This document shows positions 44,088-53,124 of a stretch of DNA of 64,000 nt, piece after piece. This stretch comes from Cytobacillus firmus NBRC 15306 (GTDB lineage Bacteria > Bacillota > Bacilli > Bacillales > Cytobacillaceae). Under the pieces are notes generated by a model. That model saw nothing but the letters and a program-made list of their open reading frames with translations, ran no database searches and was not told the DNA's origin. The stretch covers positions 1-64,000 of the forward strand of contig NZ_BCUY01000012.1 of NCBI RefSeq assembly GCF_001591465.1, read 5' to 3'. The position numbers and the translations under genes are program-made. Every line of letters begins with the position of its first letter. Position 1 is the first letter of the stretch.

Positions 44088-45230
44088 TTGAGGAAGTTTT
44101 TATTTATATTTATCCTGTTATTTCTCGGTTTCGCCTTTTCACAGCCGGATGAGAAATCAGCAGATGATTCTAAGTCAGGAACTGTAATGGATAATATAAA
44201 AACGGATATTCAGCTTTTTAAAGACAATAAGGACCTGCAGGAGATACTTACCGGCGTGATGGAAGAGGCCCAAAACTGGGCAGATCAATTTCTCCTGATA
44301 ATCGGGCAATATACCGGGGAAAAAAACCTTTCTCCTGAGGATAAAGCCGAGAAACCTGTTTTGAAAGCCCCTGAGGAGCAAACCTTTTCTATTCATAACA
44401 TAGAAATAGGCGATGATAAGGCTGAAATCGAAAGGAATCTCGGTCCCTCGAATCGCATCTCCGCGAATGAATATGGAACAGATTGGCATGCATATCATGA
44501 TCATTATCAAAATTTCGTAATGGTCGCTTATGACAAGCAGGAAAAAGCAGCGGGCATCTATACAAATCAGGATCTGATCTCTTCAACAAAAGAGATTGCC
44601 TATGGAACGCCAAAGTCATCCGTAGCACAGCAGCTAGGAGAACCTCTGGACAAAATGAGAAAAGACTTTGTCATCTTTCAGCTTGAAGAGAATCGTGATT
44701 ATGACTTATACGAGCTTGACGGGAATTACGTAACCATTTTTTATGATAAGCATCGTGACAATACGGTCACATCCATTCAAATAATCAGTAAATCCCTTGA
44801 AGAGCAAAAAGAATCCTTTTATGCAAATGCCAGCAGTGCTTTAAAGGAAGGGTTTGAATTGCAGCTTTTTGATATTACCAATGCTGAGAGAGTAAATCAT
44901 GGACTGCCCGTTCTGGAATGGGATGATACTGTTAAGGAAACGGCCCGTAAGCACAGCAGCGATATGGCAGAGAACAATTATTTTGACCATACCAACCTGC
45001 AGGGCCTCTCCCCTTTTGACAGAATGCAGGCGGATGAAGTTTCATTTATGTTAGCCGGGGAAAACCTTGCTTCCGGTCAATTCAGCAGTATCTTTGCTCA
45101 CGAAGGGTTAATGAATTCACTCGGCCACCGCAAAAATATTCTGCGTGCGGATTATGAGTTTTTAGGTGTCGGTGTCGCTTTTAATTCAAAATCACAGCCT
45201 TATTATACGGAAAATTTTTATGCCAACTAA
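44088..45230 (+). CDS. CAP-domain protein with CAP-associated N-terminal domain (YlbC-like)
   Basis: The 380-residue product has an N-terminal hydrophobic export segment, a central CAP-associated region (about 95-240; G-D-D-K-A-E-I-E, Y-G-T-P-K-S-S-V) and a C-terminal CAP/SCP domain with A-R-K-H-S-S-D-M-A, Y-F-D-H-T-N and G-E-N-L-A-S-G. The Bacillus subtilis relative is YlbC; the molecular activity of bacterial CAP proteins is unsettled. TTG at 44088 lies after GGGAGGAGA; the ATG at 44073 is part of that site. Confidence 0.9.
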   Translation: MRKFLFIFILLFLGFAFSQPDEKSADDSKSGTVMDNIKTDIQLFKDNKDLQEILTGVMEEAQNWADQFLLIIGQYTGEKNLSPEDKAEKPVLKAPEEQTFSIHNIEIGDDKAEIERNLGPSNRISANEYGTDWHAYHDHYQNFVMVAYDKQEKAAGIYTNQDLISSTKEIAYGTPKSSVAQQLGEPLDKMRKDFVIFQLEENRDYDLYELDGNYVTIFYDKHRDNTVTSIQIISKSLEEQKESFYANASSALKEGFELQLFDITNAERVNHGLPVLEWDDTVKETARKHSSDMAENNYFDHTNLQGLSPFDRMQADEVSFMLAGENLASGQFSSIFAHEGLMNSLGHRKNILRADYEFLGVGVAFNSKSQPYYTENFYAN

Positions 45231-45232
45231 AA

Positions 45233-45260
45233 GCTCCAGCTTCTGCCGGAGCTTTTTCCT
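45233..45260 (+). terminator. terminator of the CAP protein gene
   Basis: AAAAGCTCC and GGAGCTTTTT pair around a 10-nt loop. Confidence 0.9.
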
Positions 45261-45338
45261 TGTAAAAAGCACATTCCACTCTTATGTGCATACCCTATAT
45301 CAGCCTATATAAAATTAGAGGAATTGGGGTGAGACAGA

Positions 45339-45767
45339 ATGGCAGTGGTGAAGGCACGAGAACAAGATATAGATTTGCTTGCCCGCCTTCTTCGGGCAGA
45401 AGCTGAAGGCGAAGGCCAGCAGGGCATGTTAATGGTGGGAAATGTGGGGATTAACCGTATCAGGGCAAATTGTTCTGATTTCGTTGGTATTCGCACCATA
45501 CCGCAAATGATTTACCAGCCACATGCTTTTGAAGCTGTCCAAAAAGGCTATTTTTATCAGAGGGCAAGGGAAGTGGAAAGAAGACTCGCGCGAAGGGCTG
45601 TAAGTGGTGAGCGGATCTGGCCATCCAAATTTGCACTATGGTATTTCCGGCCGCCTGGCGAATGTCCGCCCACATGGTACAATCAGCCCTTAGCCGGAAG
45701 ATTTAAGCTGCATTGCTTTTACGAGCCTACAGCGGAAGAATGCGAGAATGTTTATAATACATTTTAA
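45339..45767 (+). CDS. cwlJ: spore cortex-lytic enzyme CwlJ-like
   Basis: The 142-residue product matches hydrolase_2 (SleB/CwlJ) proteins: L-A-R-L-L-R-A-E-A-E-G-E with catalytic Glu, G-N-V-G-I-N-R, then A-L-W-Y-F-R-P and H-C-F-Y. It has no signal peptide, as expected for CwlJ, which is made in the mother cell and acts on cortex during germination. The partner gerQ is not next to it. ATG at 45339 follows GGGGTGAG. Confidence 0.9.
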   Translation: MAVVKAREQDIDLLARLLRAEAEGEGQQGMLMVGNVGINRIRANCSDFVGIRTIPQMIYQPHAFEAVQKGYFYQRAREVERRLARRAVSGERIWPSKFALWYFRPPGECPPTWYNQPLAGRFKLHCFYEPTAEECENVYNTF

Positions 45768-45769
45768 AA

Positions 45770-45805
45770 GAATCCCTGCCAATTGGATACTGGCGGGGAT
45801 TTTTC
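45770..45805 (+). terminator. terminator of cwlJ
   Basis: AATCCCTGCC and GGCGGGGATT pair around an 11-nt loop with TTTTC following. Confidence 0.88.
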
Positions 45806-45811
45806 TTGACA

Positions 45812-46411
45812 TTAAATTTCCTGATCCATCAGAATGCCTTTTTTCACGTAATCAATTATTTTCCCGGCTTCATCAAACGCTCTTTTTCTCCCATAAGGAT
45901 GCTGCTTCCATTGCTCTTTCCCGGTTGCACCATCATCAGAACATACTAGAGAGTAGTTTATCCAATTTGGCATATACGTCAATAATGTTAAGTGCAGCCT
46001 CCTCATATGAAATGGAGCCGTCACAACAATGATATTGGAGATGTTCTCCAGCCCGCACATCCGGTCCATAACCAGCATAGAGGCAAGCACATTTTCTTTT
46101 GTATGAAGAGATTTATTTTCAATGAAGAGGTCATTGGGGTGAATTCTGTACAAAATGGCTTTTTTCATTAACATTTCTGCTTCAGTCATTTCATTGCCCG
46201 GCCATTTTACACCACCTGATAAAAGCAGCTTTTTTGCCCTTCCTTCCTGATAAAGCCTGACAGCTTCAGGCAATCGATATTCTGCAGCTCTGCTGCTTCC
46301 AGGCACAAATATTAAATCTCCTTTTTGCAGATTATCCTCAATCCCATCATAAAGCAGCTTGGAAACATCTTCCTCATTTAAATGCCTGGGGCTGAATTCC
46401 GAGATTTTCAC
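45812..46411 (-). CDS. YdcF-family (DUF218) protein
   Basis: The 199-residue product shows V-P-G-S-S-R-A-A-E-Y, L-L-S-G-G-V, E-x-K-S-L-H-T-K-E-N and V-V-T-A-P-F-H-M-R-R, the DUF218/ElyC-YdcF pattern. Unlike ElyC it has no membrane segment, so it should be cytosolic. The function of this family is not well defined; some members influence envelope metabolism. GTG at 46411 follows AAAGGGGGAAGG. Confidence 0.88.
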   Translation of the reverse strand: MKISEFSPRHLNEEDVSKLLYDGIEDNLQKGDLIFVPGSSRAAEYRLPEAVRLYQEGRAKKLLLSGGVKWPGNEMTEAEMLMKKAILYRIHPNDLFIENKSLHTKENVLASMLVMDRMCGLENISNIIVVTAPFHMRRLHLTLLTYMPNWINYSLVCSDDGATGKEQWKQHPYGRKRAFDEAGKIIDYVKKGILMDQEI

Positions 46412-46499
46412 AAACCTTCCCCCTTTCGTTCCCAGCTTATTAACTTCCTGTATTATACTATTCTTCCGGGACAAGAGCTCTCCTTATATATGCCTAGTC

Positions 46500-46534
46500 A
46501 AAAAGAAAAAGCAGCGGAAATCCGCTGCTTTTGT
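46500..46534 (-). terminator. terminator of azoR
   Basis: AAAAGCAGCGG and CCGCTGCTTTT pair around AAAT. Confidence 0.9.
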
Positions 46535-47170
46535 TTAGAAAGTTTTTGCTTTGTCTTTTGCACGTGCAATGGCATCAGCTTTGATTTCTTCAGCTTTATC
46601 AGGCATTGCGTTGTGCCCTTCCACGAACAGACCCTCGAATGAAGGGACGCCGAAGAATTGCATTAATACTGTTAAATAACGGTGACCCATTTCCATCTCA
46701 GCTGCAGGCCCTTCAGAATAGATGCCTCCACGAGCCTGGATGTGAATCGCTTTTTTGTCAGTCAATAACCCGATTGGGCCTTCAGCCGTATACTTAAATG
46801 CCTTGCCGGCTACAGCCACTGAATCAAGATACGCTTTCATTACTGGAGGGAACGAAAAGTTCCAAAGCGGTGTAACAAACACATATTTGTCGGCTGCAAC
46901 GAATTGTTCGCTTAGTTCGGATAAGCGGCCTACTTTTGTCTTTTCATCTTCAGACAGTTCCTCAAAACCTTTGCCTGACTGAAGCTTGCCCCATCCGCTG
47001 AAAACATCCACATCAATTGCCGGGACATTTTCCTTGTATAAATCAATATGAACGATTTCGTCATTTGGGTTAGCTTCCTTGTAGGAATCAATAAATGCCT
47101 TTCCTGCTGCCATGCTGTATGACACCTTATCATCATGAGGGTGTGCTGTAATGTATAAAACCTGAGCCAT
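46535..47170 (-). CDS. azoR: FMN-dependent NADH:quinone oxidoreductase/azoreductase
   Basis: The 211-residue flavodoxin-like enzyme opens with [11 protein letters not shown] and contains [11 protein letters not shown] and [11 protein letters not shown], matching AzoR1/AzoR2. It reduces quinones and azo compounds and protects against thiol-reactive electrophiles. ATG at 47170 follows GGAAAGGTGAT. Single gene; no clear MhqR or YodB box was identified. Confidence 0.93.
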   Translation of the reverse strand: MAQVLYITAHPHDDKVSYSMAAGKAFIDSYKEANPNDEIVHIDLYKENVPAIDVDVFSGWGKLQSGKGFEELSEDEKTKVGRLSELSEQFVAADKYVFVTPLWNFSFPPVMKAYLDSVAVAGKAFKYTAEGPIGLLTDKKAIHIQARGGIYSEGPAAEMEMGHRYLTVLMQFFGVPSFEGLFVEGHNAMPDKAEEIKADAIARAKDKAKTF

Positions 47171-47355
47171 GATTTTATCACCTTTCCATTTTGAGTTGTC
47201 AACTTAGTTTGAATCAGAAGTAAAATATGTATTCATCCTGCAGTATGATCATTTTTATTCTTAATCCGAGATAATCATATTCAAAATAAAAAAGAATTTC
47301 AAATGATTTGCTCACGCTATTTTTTATTACCCAAAATAAATGAATGATAATCCCC

Positions 47356-47383
47356 AAAAAAAAAGACCCCTGATCGGGTCCTT
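47356..47383 (-). terminator. terminator of the 49-aa gene
   Basis: Minus-strand GGACCC and GGGGTC pair around GATCA, followed by nine T. Confidence 0.88.
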
Positions 47384-47385
47384 AA

Positions 47386-47535
47386 TTATTCTTGTACTTC
47401 AGGTGAATATGGATTGGTTCCGATATTTTTTCTCATTTCATCTGTTAGTTCAAAAGGAATGCTTGAGCTTGCTTCTCCGTCTTTTTCATAGTTCATTTGT
47501 ACGCTTCCATCATAATGAAATGGTTTATTTTCCAT
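47386..47535 (-). CDS. small hydrophilic protein, 49 aa
   Basis: ATG at 47535 follows GGGGTGATC. The 49-residue product (M-E-N-K-P-F-H-Y-D-G-S-V; F-E-L-T-D-E-M-R-K-N-I-G) is soluble and acidic. The strong terminator after the stop and the coding-like composition make it a real gene. Family unknown. Confidence 0.7.
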   Translation of the reverse strand: MENKPFHYDGSVQMNYEKDGEASSSIPFELTDEMRKNIGTNPYSPEVQE

Positions 47536-47683
47536 GATGAGATCACCCCGATTTTGTTTTTTATTATATTATATACTAAAAAGGACCTATATTTTCAGAA
47601 AAATAAAATTATTTTTTTATTTTCCTGTACCTATTGTTCCCATTCCCCTCCTGGTTTTATCCTGATTTCTTTATGGATAGTAA

Positions 47684-47711
47684 AAAAGCATTATTCCCGT
47701 CAGGAAATAAT
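47684..47711 (-). terminator. terminator of the CNNM-type transporter gene
   Basis: Minus-strand GCATTATT and AATAATGC pair around CCTGACGGG-type loop with six T following. Confidence 0.85.
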
Positions 47712-47722
47712 GCCCATATACA

Positions 47723-48952
47723 TCAAGGTGTTTTTTTCTTAATTTCGACCTGCTTAATCCTGTTGTCTTCAATTGATTTTATTTCAAAATGCAGATGATG
47801 GTATTCAAATGTTTCCCCTTCTTCAGGAAAATGACCCAGCTCTCTTAGTAAGAATCCTGCGAGGATGTCTTCATCTTCGGGAATTTTTGTTTTAAAGACT
47901 TCATTGATTCTGCGGATTGCCAGTTTGCCGTGAACAATAATATGGTTTTCCGTTAATTCATCAATCAGCACTTCAGTGTTTTCATCCGTTTCATCTTCAA
48001 ATTCCTGGCCCAGCATCGCTTCAAGAATATCCTCATGTGTGATGATGCCTTTCGTCCCGCCATATTCATCAAGAACAATGGCAAGGTGCTTCCTTTCTTT
48101 CATCATCATTTTGAATACCTTGTCAATGCTATGAAATTCATAGACAAATAAAGGCTCTAAATCAGTAAAATCCTTTAGGGACTTCTCAGGCTGATTGGAC
48201 CAGGAGAGCAATACCTTAGCATGGAAAACCCCGACAATGTTATCCATATTATCTTTATACACCGGATACCTTGTAAAAGGATTATCCAACACTATATTCT
48301 TTGCTTCTTCTATCGTTGCTTCATATGGAATGCCTTCAATTTCCATTCGCGGCGTTTTAAGCGCATCGCTGACATCTAAATTATAAAAATCAATGATCCC
48401 TTTAATTCGCTGTGTTTCTTCTTCATGGAAGGTTCCTTCGCTTGTAGCTATATCAACCATGGTAATGAGTTCTTCCTTAGATACAGATACTGAGTCCACA
48501 TCATTTTTAGAAAGGAATTTAATAATTACCCTCGTGAATCTGGATATTAGAAAAGTGACCGGCTTTAAAATCAGCATAAGAATTCGAATGACCGGAAATA
48601 CAAGATAAGCAATTTTGTCGGCAAAGCTTGCTGCTATGGACTTTGGCAGAACTTCCGCAAATAAAATTAATGCTACAGTCAGAATTCCCGTTGCCACCCC
48701 TACATTGAAATCATATTCAAGCGCGATTATGGTAACCAATGTAGGCAGCATGATATTTGCAATATTATTGCCAATCAATATGGATGTAATCATCTCATCA
48801 GGCTTCGAAACCATATCCAAAATTCTTTGTGATTTCTTATCATTATTGTCTGCTCTCGATTTTAATTTCATTTTGTTAACAGCAGTTAAGGCAGTTTCAC
48901 TTCCCGACAGGAAAAAGGACATGAACATAAAAAACAAAATAGCAATGAACAA
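47723..48952 (-). CDS. CNNM/hemolysin C-family membrane protein with CBS and CorC domains
   Basis: The 409-residue protein has a DUF21 membrane domain (about 1-170; S-G-S-E-T-A-L-T-A, I-G-N-N-I-A-N, E-V-L-P-K-S), a CBS pair (about 190-310) and a C-terminal CorC_HlyC domain. Such proteins (YhdP, YqhB, MpfA types) act in magnesium homeostasis, probably export. TTG at 48952 follows TTGGAGGAA. Confidence 0.9.
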   Translation of the reverse strand: MFIAILFFMFMSFFLSGSETALTAVNKMKLKSRADNNDKKSQRILDMVSKPDEMITSILIGNNIANIMLPTLVTIIALEYDFNVGVATGILTVALILFAEVLPKSIAASFADKIAYLVFPVIRILMLILKPVTFLISRFTRVIIKFLSKNDVDSVSVSKEELITMVDIATSEGTFHEEETQRIKGIIDFYNLDVSDALKTPRMEIEGIPYEATIEEAKNIVLDNPFTRYPVYKDNMDNIVGVFHAKVLLSWSNQPEKSLKDFTDLEPLFVYEFHSIDKVFKMMMKERKHLAIVLDEYGGTKGIITHEDILEAMLGQEFEDETDENTEVLIDELTENHIIVHGKLAIRRINEVFKTKIPEDEDILAGFLLRELGHFPEEGETFEYHHLHFEIKSIEDNRIKQVEIKKKTP

Positions 48953-49302
48953 AGCTGAGTTCCTCCAATTTTAATCCATTTTTAATTGTTTTTACCCGCT
49001 TAGCATCCTAAAAAACGGTGCTGGGCAATTTTGTCTGCTATTTGATTATTATAAAGTAAACGAAATCATATCGAAAATATAAAGCTTTTTCAATGTGCTC
49101 TTTTTATATGTTTTCAATAAAGTAACTCCCTTTGCTCATAATAAGCATGATTAAATAACTTGAAGGACAGCTGGTAAGTTAACATGGGTCAGATAAAAGC
49201 TTGCAGAGCAAAAAGGCGATCTATGGATTGCTGCTTATTGGAAAAAATGCGAAGCTATGGGCAAAAGATGTTGAACAATATTCTTTTTATGAAAACAGCG
49301 GA

Positions 49303-49327
49303 CAAAAAAGCGGTTCCTAAATGGAAT
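49303..49327 (-). terminator. terminator after the nos remnant
   Basis: Minus-strand AGCGATTCC and GGAACCGCT pair with a wobble; six T follow. Confidence 0.75.
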
Positions 49328-49338
49328 CGCTCTTTGTT

Positions 49339-49848
49339 TCAGTCCGTTTGTTGTTCCATTTTGTGTATAGAAAGGAATACTTCTTCCAATGAGGAACATT
49401 TGTATTCTTTGTAAACCTGATCAAGCGTTCCATAAAATTTTAACCAGAATATAATGGCTGCTGACAGTCCCTGTATCCTTGTTTTGGAAAAAGCTCCAAT
49501 CAGTAAGGACGCCGCTGAGAATACCAGGATTAAAAGCATATTCACCAGCAGAAGAACCTGATAAATATGTGCTGCAAAAGAGCTTCCCGCTAAAGAGAAA
49601 ATCAAGCTGAATATCCCATATGAAATGCCCATTACAAAGAATAGTGAAAGGACTAAAGCCAGAAATTTACTGATCAGATAATACCCTGAAGAAGCCTGGT
49701 AGGTACTGTATAAGGATAATCTCCCATTTTCTTTATCGGCAATAATCGAATTCCCGCCAAGAATCATGCAGATGATCGGAAACATCCAAAGAGATAGATT
49801 GATCAGCATGGCAATCGAGCGGTTGTAGGCAGACTGGCTGAAACCGGC
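49339..49848 (-). pseudogene. nosY-like permease fragment fused to a nosF-like tail
   Basis: The minus frame reads A-A-G-F-S-Q-S-A-Y-N-R-S-I-A-M-L and continues M-L-I-N-L-S-L-W-M-F-P, I-A-D-K-E-N-G-R-L-S, then several hydrophobic helices, as in the NosY permease of nitrous-oxide reductase maturation. At S-A-A-I-I-F-W-L it shifts to Y-K-C-S-S-L-E-E-V-F-L-S-I-H, which looks like the end of an ABC ATPase (NosF). Both joins imply deletions. The ORF from ATG 49809 may still be translated but cannot be a complete permease. Confidence 0.65.
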
Positions 49849-50399
49849 TGCATGGAATAGGACACATAAACACCGTCCTGCGTGCGATAAAAATAGTTAT
49901 TTTTAACTGCAGTATTTGGGGCTTCAGCCAAATAGATGCCAAAGCCCTTGTGTTGGCCCTTACTCTGGAAGCTTGTAATGAGATTATCTTCAAACCTGTG
50001 CCCGTAGGAATTCCTTGCATATACGCCGTGAAAAACATTCCTCAGCGCAATATGGTGAAGATAGGAACGGTCTCCTGTCACATATATTCCGGCATTCTGT
50101 GATCCGCTGCCCTCCACTTTCAGATTTTCAATGATGACATCGTCCGCTGCAATTGTCAGCACATGGCCTTTTTCAAATCCTATAATTCTTGTTCCTTTAT
50201 CCCCGATAATATGGACTTTTCTCTCTATTAAAAAATTGCCTTCATATATTCCAGATTGTAATTTAATGACTGATGCATTCGGATCCGACAATGCTTCTCT
50301 CAGCTCTTCTGATGATGCTGCAGTGAGTTCCTGAGCGGAAGCTTTTCCGGCCAGGATCATACTGAAAAATAGCAGAAACCATCCGATTTTTTTATACAC
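49849..50399 (-). pseudogene. nosD: nosD 5' fragment
   Basis: The product begins with a signal peptide (G-W-F-L-L-F-F-S-M-I-L-A-G-K-A-S-A) and the right-handed beta-helix pattern of NosD (I-I-G-D-K-G-T-R-I-I-G, V-I-E-N-L-K-V-E-G-S-G). Around D-G-V-Y-V-S-Y-S it loses similarity and reads out of frame into nosY sequence, ending at 49803. Roughly half of a normal NosD (about 400 residues or more) remains. NosD is needed to mature the copper centres of N2O reductase. Confidence 0.75.
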
Positions 50400-50520
50400 T
50401 CAGCGATCACCTGCCCGGAAATATGCGTTCCGGCTATCTTTTAGAAGACAGCCGAAAAAGGGATTCCATTTTTGATTTTTCTCTTGTATAATTTAGTTTA
50501 AGTTGAGTTTTTATTTATTT

Positions 50521-51582
50521 TTAATGGCTCATTGTAGCCTTACCGTCGTCTTCACCGGTCTCAGTTACCTTTAGAATGGCGACGGCTCCTTTTTGTGCGT
50601 GGTTAAATTGATGCGTCACTATTGGGTAGCTGCCTTCCTTCGTAACGGTAAATTCTACTACAGCTCCGCCGCTCGCCGGGAGCATGACCGTCTGGAGACC
50701 TTTGTAATGGTTATAAGGATTGCCGTCAATGTATACGTCGTCAAACACCGTACCAACTACATGGAAGGAGCTTACTTCATTTGGTCCCACATTGTTTACA
50801 TAGATCCTCACTTTATCTCCTACTTTAGCCAGAAGCGGATTGTCCTTAAGCGTGAACGTATCCCCATTTGTATTAGGATCTCCCTCTTTTAACGCTTTTG
50901 TTGAGAAAACCACATGACTCGGAACACCATTTGTAAAATCATCAAGGTCGTTGTATTTATACCATTCGTTTTGAATAATTGTATATTCTCTATCAATTTC
51001 TTTATCAGTCGGATAGCCGTCTTTAGGCTTTACAATGATCGTTCCGTGCATTCCGTTTGCGATATGTGATAATACAGGTGAAGTTCCGCAGTGATACATA
51101 AACACCCCCGGTTTATTTGCAGGGTAACTGAATGTTCCCGTCTCATCAGGCTGAACGTTCGAGAAGTCTTTTGACGGAGCTGCGTGTACAGCGTGGAAGT
51201 CCATGCTGTGCGGTATAGCGGGATCCATGTTTTTTAAAGTGAAATTGATTGTGTCCCCTTCATTGACGACTACTGCCGGTCCCGGTGCTTCCCCGTTAAA
51301 TGTCCATGCTTTATAGAATTTTCCTTTGTCGATTTCAATATCTGTGATTTGGGATGTCATTTCGACATTGACTTCATTCGCCCCGACTCTTTCAATCTTC
51401 AATGGAATAGGTTCCTGATTTAAATCTTTGTGGGGAGCGATTGCTTCAGGCTGGTTTGTTTCTGCTGCCAAAACCTTTTCTTCGGGCTGAAGGGATTTTT
51501 CCGGTGCTGCCCCCTGGCTGCATCCCGTTAGCAAGCCTATGCCTATTGCGGAAGTAAGCAGATATTTTACTCCTTTTTTCAT
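50521..51582 (-). CDS. nirK: copper-containing nitrite reductase NirK (lipoprotein)
   Basis: The 353-residue product has a lipobox L-T-G-C near residue 21 and two cupredoxin domains. Type 1 copper ligands are visible in P-H-S-M-D-F-H and Y-H-C-G-T-S-P-V-L-S-H-I-A-N-G-M; type 2 His ligands in D-F-H-A-V-H-A, M-Y-H-C-G and V-T-H-Q-F-N-H; the catalytic Asp precedes F-H. It reduces nitrite to nitric oxide outside the membrane. ATG at 51582 follows AAGGAGG. All catalytic residues are intact although the downstream nos genes are decayed. Confidence 0.95.
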   Translation of the reverse strand: MKKGVKYLLTSAIGIGLLTGCSQGAAPEKSLQPEEKVLAAETNQPEAIAPHKDLNQEPIPLKIERVGANEVNVEMTSQITDIEIDKGKFYKAWTFNGEAPGPAVVVNEGDTINFTLKNMDPAIPHSMDFHAVHAAPSKDFSNVQPDETGTFSYPANKPGVFMYHCGTSPVLSHIANGMHGTIIVKPKDGYPTDKEIDREYTIIQNEWYKYNDLDDFTNGVPSHVVFSTKALKEGDPNTNGDTFTLKDNPLLAKVGDKVRIYVNNVGPNEVSSFHVVGTVFDDVYIDGNPYNHYKGLQTVMLPASGGAVVEFTVTKEGSYPIVTHQFNHAQKGAVAILKVTETGEDDGKATMSH

Positions 51583-51677
51583 TTTGAATTCCTCCTTATA
51601 ATCGATTGGTTTATCTGCTTTTATCATATGGTAAATTAGCTCTGAAATTGGTGATTTTTCTCACAAGACTTTGGAAT

Positions 51678-51697
51678 TCTGTGAAGAGTTTGTGAAT
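51678..51697. promoter_or_regulatory. tandem ResD-like motifs upstream of nirK
   Basis: TCTGTGAAG (51678) and TTTGTGAAT (51689) are directly repeated with an 11-bp period, about 100 bases before nirK. The second equals the ResD motif I recall. No -35/-10 pair was assigned with confidence. Confidence 0.35.
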
Positions 51698-51928
51698 TAG
51701 TGATCGAACTATTTTTTATTAAGTCCTATTAGATTTCAAAGACTTTGATTGGGGATTTCTGCCTGGTATTGACCAGTGCTGCAATTCACTTTTAGGACAT
51801 TTTCCGCTGAATTAATAGACAGTTTACAACTATATTACTTTGTAAAAAAGTGTCCCTATCTATCTTATATGGTTTATAATCATTAAATGGAGTTGCTTGC
51901 ATCAGATTAAAAGGAGAATGTAACAGTT

Positions 51929-52759
51929 ATGGATTTTATTATGATTTTAAAAGCAATTATATTGGGGTTTGTTGAAGGAATGACAGAGTTTGCCCCAGTG
52001 TCATCGACAGGACATATGATTATTGTGGATGATATGTGGCTTAATACAAAAGAGTTTTTATCCAAATATGAAGCCAATACCTTTAAAGTCGTTATTCAGC
52101 TCGGTTCCATTTTAGCGGTTGTGATCATTTTTAGAGACCGGTTCATTGAAATGCTCGGTCTCGGGGGACGAGGTAAAAGCTCTGAAGAAACACAAAGCCG
52201 CCTGAAACTATCTCAAGTCATTGTCGGGTTAATTCCAGCAGGGATTCTTGGCGTTTTGTTCGAGGATTATATTGATGAACACCTGTTTTCAACTGAGACG
52301 GTACTGATTGGTTTAGTTATTGGTGCATTTCTGATGATTTTTGCTGATATCTTTGGAGGCAAAAACCCGAAAACAGTTTCTGTTGATCAAATCACCTATA
52401 AACAGGCTTTAACTATTGGATTGATTCAGTGTTTCTCCCTTTGGCCCGGTTTCTCTCGTTCGGGTTCCACTATTTCCGGCGGCGTGCTGCTAGGCCTTTC
52501 ACACCGGGCTGCAGCTGATTTTACTTTTATCATGGCTGTGCCGATCATGGCAGGTGCGAGTTTTCTTTCATTAATCAAGAATCTTGAATACTTTTCAGTC
52601 GAGGCGCTTCCGTTCTTTATTGCAGGATTCATCAGTGCATTTATTTTTGCCTTAGTTTCAATCCGCTTCTTCTTGAAAATTATCGGCAAGATTAAACTGA
52701 TTCCATTTGCTATTTACAGGATTGTACTGGCGGGGGTTATCTATTTCGTATTTCTATAA
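51929..52759 (+). CDS. uppP: undecaprenyl-diphosphatase UppP/BacA
   Basis: The 276-residue membrane enzyme recycles undecaprenyl diphosphate for cell wall synthesis and gives bacitracin tolerance. The catalytic motifs E-G-M-T-E-F-A-P-V-S-S-T-G-H (residues about 15-28) and P-G-F-S-R-S-G-S-T are intact. ATG at 51929 follows AAAAGGAGAA. Monocistronic with a strong terminator. The 51700-51900 stretch upstream is AT-rich with no gene. Confidence 0.96.
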   Translation: MDFIMILKAIILGFVEGMTEFAPVSSTGHMIIVDDMWLNTKEFLSKYEANTFKVVIQLGSILAVVIIFRDRFIEMLGLGGRGKSSEETQSRLKLSQVIVGLIPAGILGVLFEDYIDEHLFSTETVLIGLVIGAFLMIFADIFGGKNPKTVSVDQITYKQALTIGLIQCFSLWPGFSRSGSTISGGVLLGLSHRAAADFTFIMAVPIMAGASFLSLIKNLEYFSVEALPFFIAGFISAFIFALVSIRFFLKIIGKIKLIPFAIYRIVLAGVIYFVFL

Positions 52760-52765
52760 ACATGA

Positions 52766-52795
52766 ACCCGGGCTTTGGCGGCCCGGGTCTTTGTT
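52766..52795 (+). terminator. terminator of uppP
   Basis: ACCCGGGC and GCCCGGGT pair around a 6-8 nt loop with TTTGTTTG following. Confidence 0.88.
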
Positions 52796-52875
52796 TGTTT
52801 GGTTCCCGCTGTTTTCTAAAGCGGGGATATGCTGTTGGTGGGGATTACATTGGTTTTTGTCTTGTGGGAGGGTGG

Positions 52876-53031
52876 TTCGGACTCAATACCCGGGATTTTC
52901 GCTTATTGTGTCCGAAGTTGCACATAGTTCGGACTCATACTCCCTGTTTTTCGCTTTTTGTGTCCGAAGTTGCTCCAGGTTCGGACTCAGGACCCTGGAT
53001 TTTCGCTTTTTGTGTCCGAAGTGGTTCCAGG
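52876..53031. repeat. three tandem 52-bp hairpin repeats
   Basis: Three units begin at 52876, 52928 and 52980, each exactly 52 bases, starting TTCGGACTCA and containing TTTTCGCTT and TTGTGTCCGAAGT. In each unit TTCGGAC (positions 1-7) can pair with GTCCGAA (35-41). The period is not a multiple of three, so the frames that cross it are not real proteins. A decayed fourth unit may begin at 53032. Confidence 0.9.
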
Positions 53032-53124
53032 TCGGTTTCAGTCTTTCTTTATCCAAATTTACACCGTGCTCGAACTCTGCGGAGTGGATTTCCCCTATCC
53101 ATGTCCATTCCAACAAGCTCATGA

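Noticed and set aside
49184-49414. 76-codon plus frame near the nos remnant
   Set aside because: No binding site, overlaps the terminator and the 3' end of the nos remnant; another phase there reads slightly protein-like but is too short to support.
52876-53031. CRISPR array
   Set aside because: The 52-bp units are contiguous with internal variable patches of about 10 bases; there are no spacer-length unique segments and no cas genes.
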